Source: Xenophilus aerolatus (lineage in GTDB: Bacteria > Pseudomonadota > Gammaproteobacteria > Burkholderiales > Burkholderiaceae_C). From it: a stretch of 64,000 nucleotides of DNA. A program made the translations under genes and the position numbers. The stretch is taken from contig QAIB01000013.1 of the NCBI GenBank assembly GCA_030418545.1, positions 1-64,000 of the forward strand, read 5' to 3'. The notes below the pieces were generated by a model. It ran no database searches and was not told the DNA's origin. It worked only from the letters and a program-made list of their open reading frames with translations. Shown piece after piece: positions 48,525-57,809 of the stretch. The first letter of the stretch is position 1, and each line of letters opens with the position of its first letter.

Positions 48525-50984
48525 ATGCCGATTCCCGCCCTGCCGCCCGCGCGCCCTGCCCCGGACGCCAGCGGCCCCCTCGCCGATCTGCCCACGCTCG
48601 CGCCCGAACGCGGCCCGAGCGTGGTGCGCATCGCGGCCGGCATGCTCATTGCCGCGCTCGTCATTGCCGGCCTCTACCTGGGCCGCGACATCCTCGTGCC
48701 CCTGGCGCTGGCCGTGCTGCTGGGCTTCGTGCTCGACCCCGCCGTCTCGCGCCTTCGGCGCTGGGGCGTGCCGCGGGTGCTGGCCGTCATCGGCGTGGTG
48801 CTGGTGGCGCTGGGCGTCATCGGCGGCTCGGCCGCCTTCATGACCTGGGAGGTGCGTGCCCTCAGCGCCGAGCTGCCCACCTACCAGAGCACCATCCGCG
48901 GCAAGCTCGCGGGACTGCGCGAAACCCTGCGCGGCCCGGGCATGTTCGACGGCCTGACCAAGACCGTGGACATCGTCCAGCGCGAGACCGAGAAGCTCGC
49001 CAGCGCCGCGCACCCCAACGCGGGCGAGCGCCCGGCGCAGCTGGTGGAAGTCAAGGAACGGGCCGCCTCGCCGGTGCAGCAGGCCGTGGCCATCGTCGGC
49101 CGCATCGCCGGGCCGCTGGTCGATGCCGGCATCGTGCTGGTGTTCGTCTTCCTGGTGCTGCTGGACCGGCTCGACCTGCGCGACCGCCTGGTGCGCCTGA
49201 TGGGCGGCAGCCTGCAGCGCACCACCGACGCCATGGACGAGGCGGGCGAGCGCATCTCGCGCTACCTGATCATGCAGCTGTGGGTCAACCTCTGCTACGG
49301 CATCCCGATGGCGCTGGGCCTGTGGCTCATCGGCGTGCCCGGCGCGTTCCTGTGGGGCATGCTGGCGGCCGTGATGCGCTACGTGCCGTACGTGGGGCCG
49401 ATGATCTCGGCGATCTTCCCGCTCACGCTGGCCTTCGCGGTCGACCCCGGCTGGAGCCTGGTGCTGTGGACGCTGGGCCTCATCGCCGTGCTGGAGCTCA
49501 TCAGCAACAACGTGGTCGAGCCGTGGCTGTACGGCTCCAGCACCGGCCTGTCGGCCATCTCGCTGATCGTCGCGGCCACCTTCTGGACGCTGATGTGGGG
49601 CCCCGTGGGCCTGATCATGTCGACCCCGCTCACCGTGTGCCTGCTGGTGCTGGGGCGCAACCTGCCGGCGCTGCAGTTCCTCGACGTGCTGCTGGGCAGC
49701 CAGCCGGCGCTGGACGCGCCCACGCGCGTCTACCAGCGCCTGCTCGGCGGCGACGTGGACGAGGCTGTCGAACTGAGCCATGAGCTGACCGAGGAAGCCG
49801 GCTCGGTGCCGCAGTTCTACGACGAGGTCGCGCTGCCCGTGCTGCGCATGGCCGTGAGCGACTACCAGACCGCCTCCACCTCGCAGCACCGCCTGCGCAT
49901 CGTGACGGGCATGGAATCGCTGCTCGACGAGATGCGCGACCAGCACCCCGTGCCCCCCGCGGCCACCGGCGCCCGCCCTGCCGTGCTGTGCCTGGGCGGC
50001 AAGTGGGAGATGGATGCCATCGCCGCCCAGATGGTGGCGCACGCGCTCGGCCTGGCCGGCACGCCCGCCACGCACGATGCCGCGCTGGCCGCCGACCCGC
50101 AGGCGCTGGCCCGGCTCGACCTGCGCGGGGTCGAAGCCGTCTTCGTCGGCTGGTTCTCGCCCGAGCCGCAGATGGCGGCCCGGCGACTGTGCCGGCGCCT
50201 GCGCCGCCACTGGCCGGAGGTGCGCATCGTGCTCGGCCTGTGGAACGTCGACGCGGCCGATGCCGCCACCGCCGAATCGCTGGGCGCCGATGCGATCGCG
50301 CCGTCGGTGGTCGAGGCCGTCACGCACATGCAGAAGCTGCTGCAGACCGTCTCGCACGAATGGCTGCCCGCCCCGGTACCCGAAGACGACGCCGCCCGCG
50401 TCGCCCTGCTGCGGGCCAGCGGCGTGCTCACCGACCCGCAGCTGCAGCAGCTCTTCGAGCAGACCGCCAAGCGCGCCGCGGCCATCTTCGACATGCCGGC
50501 CGCCATGGTCAGCTTCATCGACGAGGAGGTGCAGCAGGTGCGGGGCTTCCATGGCGAACTGCCCGCGCCCGAGGGCAGCGCAGAGGCGCCGGTGCGCTAC
50601 GCCGACCAGCTCGACATGCCGCGCAGCCACTCCATCTGCGGCCACGTGGTGGCCGACAACCTGCCCCTGGTGGTGCCCGTCGTCGCCCGCGACCCGCGCT
50701 TTGCCACCAACCCTGTGCTCGCCGCCAAGGGCCTGCGCTTCTACGCCGGCGCGCCGCTGCGGCCCAAGAAGGGCGCCGCCATCGGCTCGCTGTGCCTGCT
50801 GGACACCCAGCCGCGCGAGTTCGGCGAGCGCGACACCAAGCTGCTGCAGGCCATGGCCGACGACCTCATGCACGAGGTGGCCGAACGCGCCGAACAACCC
50901 GAGGTGGCGCCAGGCGCTGCGCCGACGGCGCCGGAAGCCAAGCCGTCCGCCACCGTGGGGCAGGTGCTGCCCGCCGGCACCTGA
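48525..50984 (+). CDS. AI-2E family permease fused to B12-binding-like and GAF domains
   Basis: The 819-residue protein begins with an AI-2E/PerM permease unit (about residues 35-385, with paired N-terminal helices and a C-terminal bundle LWVNLCYGIPMALGLWLIGV, VPYVGPMISAIFPLT). A helical linker follows, then a B12-binding-like Rossmann domain (about 465-600: PAVLCLGGKWEMDAIAAQM ... VFVGWFSPEP), and a GAF domain (about 620-775: SHSICGHVVADNLPLVVP, GLRFYAGAPL, IGSLCLLDTQPREF). The soluble parts are likely cytoplasmic sensors gating or reporting on transport. The substrate is unknown. AGAGG precedes the ATG at 48525. Confidence 0.85.
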   Translation: MPIPALPPARPAPDASGPLADLPTLAPERGPSVVRIAAGMLIAALVIAGLYLGRDILVPLALAVLLGFVLDPAVSRLRRWGVPRVLAVIGVVLVALGVIGGSAAFMTWEVRALSAELPTYQSTIRGKLAGLRETLRGPGMFDGLTKTVDIVQRETEKLASAAHPNAGERPAQLVEVKERAASPVQQAVAIVGRIAGPLVDAGIVLVFVFLVLLDRLDLRDRLVRLMGGSLQRTTDAMDEAGERISRYLIMQLWVNLCYGIPMALGLWLIGVPGAFLWGMLAAVMRYVPYVGPMISAIFPLTLAFAVDPGWSLVLWTLGLIAVLELISNNVVEPWLYGSSTGLSAISLIVAATFWTLMWGPVGLIMSTPLTVCLLVLGRNLPALQFLDVLLGSQPALDAPTRVYQRLLGGDVDEAVELSHELTEEAGSVPQFYDEVALPVLRMAVSDYQTASTSQHRLRIVTGMESLLDEMRDQHPVPPAATGARPAVLCLGGKWEMDAIAAQMVAHALGLAGTPATHDAALAADPQALARLDLRGVEAVFVGWFSPEPQMAARRLCRRLRRHWPEVRIVLGLWNVDAADAATAESLGADAIAPSVVEAVTHMQKLLQTVSHEWLPAPVPEDDAARVALLRASGVLTDPQLQQLFEQTAKRAAAIFDMPAAMVSFIDEEVQQVRGFHGELPAPEGSAEAPVRYADQLDMPRSHSICGHVVADNLPLVVPVVARDPRFATNPVLAAKGLRFYAGAPLRPKKGAAIGSLCLLDTQPREFGERDTKLLQAMADDLMHEVAERAEQPEVAPGAAPTAPEAKPSATVGQVLPAGT

Positions 50985-51020
50985 GCAGCCCGGGCGTGAT
51001 CGCCACGCCAGCGCCGACGC

Positions 51021-51737
51021 TCAGGGCGAAGCGAGCGACGCCGCCTCGGCCGATGCACCCGCCGGGGCGTTGAGCGTGGCCTCGAACTGGATCGTGGCCA
51101 GCCCGCGGTCCAGGTGCACGTTGAGTTCGGCCAGCATCTCGTCCAGGCTGTCGCCCAGGGCGCAGTCCAGGAAGCGCCGGTGGTTCTGCTCGAAGTCGAC
51201 CTTCGGCGCATGCGCGATCTGGCAGATCGCAAAGCCGAGCTGGATCTTCTGCGTCATCTGCTGCCACAAGGCGGGCATCAGGTGGTTGCCGCAGCGCTCG
51301 TACACCAGGCCGTGGAAATGCGCCTCGGCCCGGATCTCCGCGCCCAGGTCGTCCTGCTGCACGGCGTCGATCATGCGGTCGAAGCGCTGCTGCAGCTCGG
51401 CGCGGAAGGCCTCGTCGCGCCGCGGCCACAGCCGCGTATACGCCTGGGCCTCCATCACGCGGCGCACTTCGTACACGTCGCGCAGCACCTGCGCATTCAC
51501 CTCGGTGACGAAGGTGCCCGCATAGGGCCGGTTGTGCACCAGGCCGCTCTCGATCAGCTCGCGCATCGCCTCGCGCAGCAGCCCGCGGCTGACCTCCAGC
51601 TCGCTGGCCAGGCGGCTCTCGATGAGTTGGGTGCCGGGCGGCATCTGGCCCGAGACGATGGCGCGGCGCAAGGTCTCGGCCACCTGGTCGCGGCGCGTCA
51701 GCGTGGGCACCGGCGCGAATTTGTGAAGGCTGCTCAT
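51021..51737 (-). CDS. GntR-family (FCD) transcriptional regulator
   Basis: The 238-residue protein has a winged HTH (DQVAETLRRAIVSGQMPPGT, ESRLASELEVSRGLLREAMR) and a C-terminal all-helical FCD domain with metal/ligand histidines (HFHGLVYERCGN, NHRRFLDC). It is the last gene of the ABC/aminotransferase operon read leftward. A palindrome fitting the FadR-type consensus lies just upstream of the first gene at 55901-55913, so it probably represses its own operon. The ATG at 51737 is used; an upstream one is possible. Confidence 0.9.
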   Translation of the reverse strand: MSSLHKFAPVPTLTRRDQVAETLRRAIVSGQMPPGTQLIESRLASELEVSRGLLREAMRELIESGLVHNRPYAGTFVTEVNAQVLRDVYEVRRVMEAQAYTRLWPRRDEAFRAELQQRFDRMIDAVQQDDLGAEIRAEAHFHGLVYERCGNHLMPALWQQMTQKIQLGFAICQIAHAPKVDFEQNHRRFLDCALGDSLDEMLAELNVHLDRGLATIQFEATLNAPAGASAEAASLASP

Positions 51738-51783
51738 GGTCGTGAGGTTCGATCTTCGCCGCAAACGGGCGCCGTGGCCGCGA

Positions 51784-52455
51784 TCAGGCCCGCGCCGCGA
51801 AGCGCTTCTCCAGCCGCGACGCCAGCCAGGCGCCCGGATAGATCAGCAGGAAGTAGATGAGCCCCACCGCCGTGAGGATCTCCAGCGGGCGATAGAAGGC
51901 CGAGGACAGCGCGCGGCCCTGGTACATCAGTTCCTGCACAGCGATGACCGAGGCGATCGAGGTGTTCTTGGCCAGCTCGATGCCCCGGTTGGTGAAGGCC
52001 GGCAGCATGCGCGCCATGACCTGCGGCACGATCACCCGGCGCATCAGCTGCGCCCGGCTCATGCCCAGCGCGCGGCCGCCCTCCCACTGCCTGCGCGGGA
52101 TCGACGCCATGCCGCCGCGGAAGATCTCGGAGCAGTAGGCCGAGGCGTTGAGGATCAGCCCGCACAGCGCGGCGACCATCGGCGTCAGCTGCTGCCCTGT
52201 GAGGATCGGGAAGGCATAGAAGAACCAGATCAGCTGGATCATCACCGGCGTGTTGCGGAACACCTCGACATAGCTGCGGCCCACCGCCACCGCCACCGGT
52301 GCGCGCGCGCCGGTGGCCAGCGAGATGAAGAAGCCCAGCAGCATCGACGCCGGGAAGGCGATCGCCCACAGCAGCGCGGTCATGCCCACGCCCTTGAGCA
52401 GCACCGGGTAGTTCTGCACCACGGCGCTGAAGTCCCAGGTGAAGGCGGCGTTCAT
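51784..52455 (-). CDS. Amino-acid-type ABC transporter permease
   Basis: The 223-residue inner-membrane protein has five predicted helices and the HisM/GlnP-type EAA motif (RQWEGGRALGMSRAQLMRRV, IVPQVMARMLPAF). It forms the transport channel with the adjacent permease (overlap of 4 bases). Substrate is set by the binding protein at 53173. A polar amino acid or an opine-like compound is likely. Confidence 0.9.
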   Translation of the reverse strand: MNAAFTWDFSAVVQNYPVLLKGVGMTALLWAIAFPASMLLGFFISLATGARAPVAVAVGRSYVEVFRNTPVMIQLIWFFYAFPILTGQQLTPMVAALCGLILNASAYCSEIFRGGMASIPRRQWEGGRALGMSRAQLMRRVIVPQVMARMLPAFTNRGIELAKNTSIASVIAVQELMYQGRALSSAFYRPLEILTAVGLIYFLLIYPGAWLASRLEKRFAARA

Positions 52456-53132
52456 GCGGCGGCCCGCTCGGTGCCACGCGCCAGCCGCGCCTCGGCCAGG
52501 TGGGCCAGCGCGCTCAGCGTGAGCAGCGTGAAGAAGAAGATCAGCGCCACGCAGGTGTAGACCTCGAGCGGGCGGAAGGTGATCGAGTTGACCTGCATGG
52601 CGCGGTACAGCAGGTCGGAATAGGCCAGCGTGGAGGCCAGCGCCGTGGTCTTGATGAGCTCGAAGGAGCGTTCCATGAAGGGCGGCAGCATGCGCTGCGC
52701 GGCCTGCGGCAGCACCACGCGTCGCAGCACCCGCCCGGGCGTCATGCCCAGCGCGCGCGCCGCCTCCCACTGGCCGCGCTCGATGGACACCACGCCGCCG
52801 CGCATCACCTCGGCATAGAAGGCGCCCGACTGCGTCGACAGCGCGATGATGGCCGCGACGTACGGGTCCAGGCTCACGCCCAGCAGCACCGGCAAGGCGT
52901 AGAAGGCCCAGAAGAAGTGGATCAGCGGCGGCGTGTTGCGATAGAACTCGGTGAACCACAGCGCCGGCCAGGCCAGCCAGCGCCTGCCCGACAGCCGCAT
53001 CGTGGCCAGCAGCGCGCCGATGGCCACGCCGAAGGCGATCGCCACCGCGGCGATGCGCAGCGTGCCCAGCGCGCCCTCGAAGAGCATCTGGCGGTATTCC
53101 CAGACGGCGCCGAAGTCCCAGTCGTAGTTCAT
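52452..53132 (-). CDS. Amino-acid-type ABC transporter permease
   Basis: The 226-residue permease carries TEFYRNTPPLIHFFWAFYAL and an EAA loop (RGQWEAARALGMTPGRVLRR). It is paired with the following permease gene, with which it overlaps (ATGA). It starts 40 bases after the binding-protein gene. Its membrane topology and length are normal for polar-amino-acid permeases. Confidence 0.9.
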   Translation of the reverse strand: MNYDWDFGAVWEYRQMLFEGALGTLRIAAVAIAFGVAIGALLATMRLSGRRWLAWPALWFTEFYRNTPPLIHFFWAFYALPVLLGVSLDPYVAAIIALSTQSGAFYAEVMRGGVVSIERGQWEAARALGMTPGRVLRRVVLPQAAQRMLPPFMERSFELIKTTALASTLAYSDLLYRAMQVNSITFRPLEVYTCVALIFFFTLLTLSALAHLAEARLARGTERAAA

Positions 53133-53172
53133 CGTGCGATGGCGGTGCCTGCGGCGGCGATGGCGCCGCGCG

Positions 53173-54021
53173 TCAGAAGTTCTCGAGCGATTCCTTGGTC
53201 ACGCCGGGCTGCTTCGCCGGGTCGAGCCCCTTGGTCTTGAGGTACTGGCCATACAGCGCCTGCGTCTGGCCGGAGTCGTACATCTTCTTGAACTGCTGGT
53301 CGAGCAGCTCACGGAAGGCCGGGTCCTGCTCCTTGCGCACGCCGGCGCTGGTGGCGATGGCCACCACCGGCTTGGGCACCTGCACGCTGCCCTTCTTGAT
53401 CTTCGAGTAGGCGATGGCCAGCACCGAGTGGTAGAAGGCAATGGCGTCGACGCGGCCCGCGTTGAAGGCCGCCACCGTCTCGTCGGTGTTGGTGAAGCGC
53501 TCGATCTTCGCGTTGGGCAGGCGCTTGCTCAGGTCGCGATCGGTCGCGGTGCCCAGCGCCACGCCGATGCGCACCTCGGGCTTGTTGAGGTCGTCCCAGT
53601 TCTTGGCCGCCAGGCCGTCCTTGGCCAGGACGCCCTGCGCATACCAGAGCAGCGGCGTGGCCGGGAAGTCGATGGCGCGCTTGCGCTCCTCGGTCGCGTC
53701 GAGCACGAACATCACGTCGATCTGGCCCGACTGCAGCGCCGCCACGCTGTTGCCCCAGGTGGTCTCGACCGGCACGGTCTTCACGCCCATGGCCTTGCCG
53801 ATCTGCTCGCCCACCAGCACGCCCACGCCGGTCCACTGGCCCGACACCGGGTCGCGGAAGTACCACGGGTCGCCGGCGGCCACGCCGATCTTCAGCTCGC
53901 CGGACTGCTTGATCTTCTGCAGCGTCTGCGCCTGCGCGGCGGTGCCGGCCAGCAGGCCCAGACAGGCCAGGCCGAGGAGGAAGGTGCGGCGCCAGCCGGC
54001 GCGGATCGATGGGAAGGCCAT
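53173..54021 (-). CDS. Polar-amino-acid-type ABC binding protein
   Basis: The 282-residue protein has a signal peptide (FLLGLACLGLLAGTAAQA) and a type II binding-protein fold (LKIGVAAGDPWYFRDP, GVLVGEQIGKAMGVKTVPVE, ALQSGQIDVMFVLDATEERK, FNAGRVDAIAFY). It should capture an amino acid or related molecule in the periplasm for the two permeases downstream. The ligand-binding arginine usual for alpha-carboxylates is not certain by eye (VRIGVALGT region). It lies 100 bases after the aminotransferase-like gene. Confidence 0.9.
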   Translation of the reverse strand: MAFPSIRAGWRRTFLLGLACLGLLAGTAAQAQTLQKIKQSGELKIGVAAGDPWYFRDPVSGQWTGVGVLVGEQIGKAMGVKTVPVETTWGNSVAALQSGQIDVMFVLDATEERKRAIDFPATPLLWYAQGVLAKDGLAAKNWDDLNKPEVRIGVALGTATDRDLSKRLPNAKIERFTNTDETVAAFNAGRVDAIAFYHSVLAIAYSKIKKGSVQVPKPVVAIATSAGVRKEQDPAFRELLDQQFKKMYDSGQTQALYGQYLKTKGLDPAKQPGVTKESLENF

Positions 54022-54121
54022 TCGAAGCTCCTGGAGAGTGGGTGGATTGGAGGAAGAGACTGAGCGGAGGGAAAAAAAACGAACTGCAGGCGGTGTGCAG
54101 GAGGCGGCGGCGGCCGTCGCC

Positions 54122-55045
54122 TCAGGCGCCGATGTAGCGCTGGTACAGCGCGTTCAGCTGCGTCGTCAGCGGCCCCATGCCCTGCGTGGGCAGTGCACGG
54201 CCGTCGATGCGCGACACCGGCGAAAGGCCGCCCAGCGTGCCGGTGACGAAGGCCTCGTCGGCGTTGTAGACCTCGGCCAGCGTGTAGTCGCCCTCGTGCA
54301 CCGGGATGCCCGCCTCGCGCGCGAGCCGCAGCACCGTGGCGCGCGTGATGCCGTTGAAGCAGTAGCGCCCCGACGAGGTCCACAGCGCGCCGTTGCGCAC
54401 GATGAAGAAATTGGTCGAGTTGCAGCTGGAGACGAAGCCGTTGGGGTCGAGCATCAGCGCCTCGTCGGCACCGGCGTTGATGGCCTGGATGAGCGCCTGG
54501 ATGAAGTTCAGCCGGCTGTGCGAGTTCAGCCGCAGGTCGAACACGTCGGGCGTGCTGCAGCGGATGGTGGACGTGTGCAGCGCCAGGCCGCGCTGCTTGG
54601 CCGCGGCGTCGACCACCTTGTGCTCGGCCACGCACACCACCGTGGCGCTGCCGAGAATGAAGCGCGGGTCCTGGTTGGGCGTCTTCTTGACGCCGCGCGT
54701 GACCATCAGCCGCGCATGCGCACCGTCGTGCATGCCGTTGCGCTCGAAAGTCCGGGTGATCACGTCGCGCGCCTGCTGCTTGCTCAGCCCGATGTCCATG
54801 GCGATCGCCGCGGCGCCCTCGAACAGGCGGTCGATGTGGGCGTCGAAGGAGATCACCCGGCCCTTGACCAGGCGCACGCCCTCCCACACGCCGTCGCCGC
54901 ACACGTAGCCGGCGTCGAACACCGACACCACGGCCTCCTGGCGCGGCACGAAGCGGCCGTTGACGTACACGAGCACGCGCTCGTTGCGTGCGTCGGCCTG
55001 GTAGGCCTGGGAACTGGTGGTGGAGGCTTGCGGAGAAAGCTGCAT
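54122..55045 (-). CDS. Class IV aminotransferase homologue lacking the PLP lysine
   Basis: The 307-residue protein has the fold-type IV layout of branched-chain/D-amino-acid aminotransferases (VYVNGRFVPRQEAVVSVFDA, GDGVWEGVRLV, GADEALMLDPNGFV, NGITRATVLRLAREAGI). At the place of the Schiff-base lysine (xKSxxYL in active enzymes) it reads LRLNSHSRLN, with Asn174 aligned to Lys and no lysine nearby. The glutamate normally following GxVxE is replaced (GFVSSCNSTNFF). It may be inactive as a transaminase or use different chemistry. It is located between the ABC ATPase and binding-protein genes of one operon. Confidence 0.85.
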   Translation of the reverse strand: MQLSPQASTTSSQAYQADARNERVLVYVNGRFVPRQEAVVSVFDAGYVCGDGVWEGVRLVKGRVISFDAHIDRLFEGAAAIAMDIGLSKQQARDVITRTFERNGMHDGAHARLMVTRGVKKTPNQDPRFILGSATVVCVAEHKVVDAAAKQRGLALHTSTIRCSTPDVFDLRLNSHSRLNFIQALIQAINAGADEALMLDPNGFVSSCNSTNFFIVRNGALWTSSGRYCFNGITRATVLRLAREAGIPVHEGDYTLAEVYNADEAFVTGTLGGLSPVSRIDGRALPTQGMGPLTTQLNALYQRYIGA

Positions 55046-55076
55046 GGTGTGCGCAAAGGTGCGGAGGCCGGCGGCC

Positions 55077-55871
<795 letters not shown>

Positions 55872-55900
55872 GAAGCCTCGGCAGGGTTCGGAGCTGTTGG

Positions 55901-55913
55901 ATTGTTCGACAAT
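55901..55913. promoter_or_regulatory. Probable GntR (FadR-type) operator
   Basis: ATTGTTCGACAAT is a perfect inverted repeat (ATTGT TCG ACAAT); TTGTTCGACAA within it fits the FadR-subfamily consensus TNGTNNNACNA. A further half site CGACAAT follows at 55914-55920. It lies 30 bases upstream of the first gene of the operon that ends with the GntR gene, suggesting autoregulation. Confidence 0.65.
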
Positions 55914-56014
55914 CGACAATCGGGACGCAGCGTAGCACAGCCATGCGGCCTTGGGCGCGGCTTTTTTCGAGATCGAGTGGGCGGAAACGGGCGCACGCGA
56001 CTGCAGCGCCCATG

Positions 56015-56036
56015 AAAAAAGGCCCCGAAGGGCCTT
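56015..56036 (-). terminator. Rho-independent terminator
   Basis: AAGGCCC CGAA GGGCCTT (56019-56036) forms a perfect 7-bp stem with tetraloop. On the minus strand it is followed by a run of T (56020-56015), about 80 bases after the DUF2383 gene stop. TTCTTT on the other side could also allow weak termination on the plus strand. Confidence 0.8.
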
Positions 56037-56115
56037 CTTTGCTGCCTGTCGTGCCGGGCGGACCGGCCGGCAGCGATCCACCGGGCGCTGGCCCGGCAAC
56101 CGCCGGTCGTCCAGC

Positions 56116-56571
56116 TCAGGCGCGCGCCTTGGCTGCGTCGCGCAGGTCGCGGATCTGGTCGTGGTTCTTCTGCGCGCCCTGGGCCTGGCGCTCCACCACC
56201 GCGCGCACATCGGGCGGCAGCTCTTCCTTCAGCGCCTTGCGGTAGCGGGCGATGCCCGAGTCCTCGCCGCGCTCGCAGGACTCGAGGATCGACAGCTCGC
56301 TGTCGGCACCCACGGCGCCCTTGACCTTCACCCAGCCGCGGTGCAGCGCACCGGCGGCCGTGCCGCCGTCGGCCGGCTTGCCGCCGTATTGCACGATCAG
56401 CGCTTCGAGTTCCGAGGCGGCCTGTGCGCAGCCCGCGGCGCGGTCCGCGAACAGCGTCTTCAGGTTCGAGGCCTCGACCTCTTCGGCGCAGGTGCGAAAG
56501 CCGTACTCGCCGTCGCGGGCGTTTTCCAGCAGGTCGTTGAGCACGCTCACCACGTCCTTGTTGTCCATCAT
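56116..56571 (-). CDS. PA2169/DUF2383 four-helix-bundle protein
   Basis: The 151-residue protein matches the PA2169 (DUF2383) family, ferritin-like helical bundles (DVVSVLNDLLENARDGEYGF, LFADRAAGCAQAASELEALI, LESCERGEDSGIARYRKALK). Some family members are linked to stress or biofilm; no enzyme activity is known to me. AAGGA precedes the ATG at 56571 (a second ATG follows directly). A terminator lies downstream. It is not obviously linked to the flanking ABC operon or to the defence genes. Confidence 0.88.
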   Translation of the reverse strand: MMDNKDVVSVLNDLLENARDGEYGFRTCAEEVEASNLKTLFADRAAGCAQAASELEALIVQYGGKPADGGTAAGALHRGWVKVKGAVGADSELSILESCERGEDSGIARYRKALKEELPPDVRAVVERQAQGAQKNHDQIRDLRDAAKARA

Positions 56572-56826
56572 GTCGAATTCCTTCCTAGGTTGATCGGCAC
56601 CGCGTCGGCGCCGGGTGGATGGGTTTGAAGAGAAAGATCACTTCCGGAGAAGTTGAGAGCAACGATGGACGACGCCCGCCGCGCGCTGCGTCGTCGGTGG
56701 CGGCACGCGGGTGTAGGTGTGCGACGACCCGGCTTGCGCGTCGGGGTGCCAGCGGGGCGCAGGGCGGCGCGGGCAGCGTGTGGGGCGCGGCGCCGTGCTT
56801 TGGCGTCCAGCCGCGTGCCGACGCTT

Positions 56827-56892
56827 TGCTATCGAATCAGGAGCTGCTCGCGCACGCTGGACGGGCGCCGCGGACCCTTTTTCCTTGAAGCT
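56827..56892 (+). repeat. Dispersed repeat, copy D
   Basis: It contains GCTATCGAATCAGGAGCTGC, then TCGCGCACGCTGGACGGGCG and CCCTTTTTCCTTGAAG, in the same order as copy A (GCTGCTCGCGC ... CCCCTTTTCCTTG). It lies between the DUF2383 gene and the Mrr-like gene. Confidence 0.65.
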
Positions 56893-57015
56893 CCGGCGGG
56901 ATGCCCGCGCCCTGCGCGCGCCGCCGCACCGCGTCCGCCTTGCGTCACCTCAACGTTCTGATGACCTGCGACAAACGATAGGTACCGCTCATGTAACTAT
57001 CGATTTACATTTGTC

Positions 57016-57038
57016 AAAAAAGGGCCCGCAGAGCGGGC
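57016..57038 (-). terminator. Terminator-like hairpin in front of Mrr-like gene
   Basis: GCCCGC AGA GCGGGC (57024-57038) is preceded on the plus strand by AAAAAA, so on the minus strand it reads as a hairpin followed by TTTTTT. No minus-strand gene ends here. It could block antisense transcription or lie in the leader of the Mrr-like gene, whose ATG is 15 bases downstream. Confidence 0.5.
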
Positions 57039-57053
57039 GAGGAGAGAAGAGCG

Positions 57054-57809
57054 ATGGGTTGGCGAGACGTCATCGGCGCCGTGCTGGATGCGACGGCGGC
57101 CGCGCCTGCACCGCAGGCGCGCAGAACAACAGCAGAAAGCCACAAGGCGGCGGCACCGGCTTCCGACGCCAGGGCGAGCCTTGCGCGGCCACGGCCAGCC
57201 CGGCCCGCGCCGCCCGAGCCCGAGCGCCCGGCGCCAGAACGTGCATGGAGCGCCGCCGTCTTCGACCACATCGAATGGCGCCGCTTCGAGGCGGTCTGCG
57301 AAGCCCTCTTCGCCCAGAGCGGCATGCGCAGCGCGTCGCAGTCGCACGGTGCCGACGGCGGCGTCGACATCTGGCTGTATTCGCAACACAGCGACGAGCC
57401 CGTGATCGTGCAGTGCAAGCACTGGAAGAAGCGAGTCGTGGGCGTGAAGGAACTGCGCGAGTTCTATGGCGTGCTGAAGTCGCATGACCTCACGTACGGA
57501 ACCTTCGCCACAAGTTCCACCTTCAGCAGCGACGCGCTGGCGTTTGCGAAGAGCAACCGGATCAATGCGCAGGACCGGGAGGGATTGCTGCGGCTGATCG
57601 CCGGGCGCTCGGCGGAACAGCAGCAGGCGCTGCTCGACACGGCCTATGAGGGCGAGTACTGGAAGCCGACGTGCGTGAAGTGCGGGGTGAAGATGGTGCT
57701 GCGGGAGGGCAAGGGCAGCGAGTGGTTTTGGGGGTGCAGCAACTTTGCGAAAACCAGGTGCCGCAGCATCTTGAAGGCCGCTCAGGTCGGGACTTCCGCG
57801 CAAATTTGA
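57054..57809 (+). CDS. Mrr-like restriction endonuclease with C-terminal zinc finger
   Basis: The 251-residue protein has a basic Ala/Pro-rich linker (residues 20-65), then an Mrr-type PD-(D/E)xK nuclease domain (FDHIEWRRFEAVCEALFAQS, GADGGVDIWLY with the catalytic Asp, VIVQCKHWKK with Q-x-K) and a C-terminal topoisomerase-type zinc finger (CVKCGVKMVLR ... FWGCSNF ... CRS). Proteins of this kind cleave foreign or modified DNA. GAGGAGAGA precedes the ATG. It ends 28 bases before the first reverse transcriptase gene and has GC-rich composition like the host, unlike that gene. Confidence 0.88.
   Translation: MGWRDVIGAVLDATAAAPAPQARRTTAESHKAAAPASDARASLARPRPARPAPPEPERPAPERAWSAAVFDHIEWRRFEAVCEALFAQSGMRSASQSHGADGGVDIWLYSQHSDEPVIVQCKHWKKRVVGVKELREFYGVLKSHDLTYGTFATSSTFSSDALAFAKSNRINAQDREGLLRLIAGRSAEQQQALLDTAYEGEYWKPTCVKCGVKMVLREGKGSEWFWGCSNFAKTRCRSILKAAQVGTSAQI

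Larger units (their letters stand above)
56572..57053. other. Gene-free region before the Mrr-like gene
   Basis: These 482 bases hold no supportable gene. They contain repeat copy D (56827-56892) and, nearer to the nuclease gene, an AT-richer block with the inverted repeat ATGTAA N8 TTACAT (56991-57010) flanked by GACAAA and TTTGTC. This block looks like a promoter/operator for the nuclease gene. A GC hairpin (57024-57038) follows. Confidence 0.5.

Noticed and set aside
55978-55987. TGGGCGGAAA match to the selC 3' end (61179-61188) as an attachment-site duplicate
   Set aside because: Only 10 identical bases, and it would enclose host-like genes such as the DUF2383 gene. A chance match is likely.
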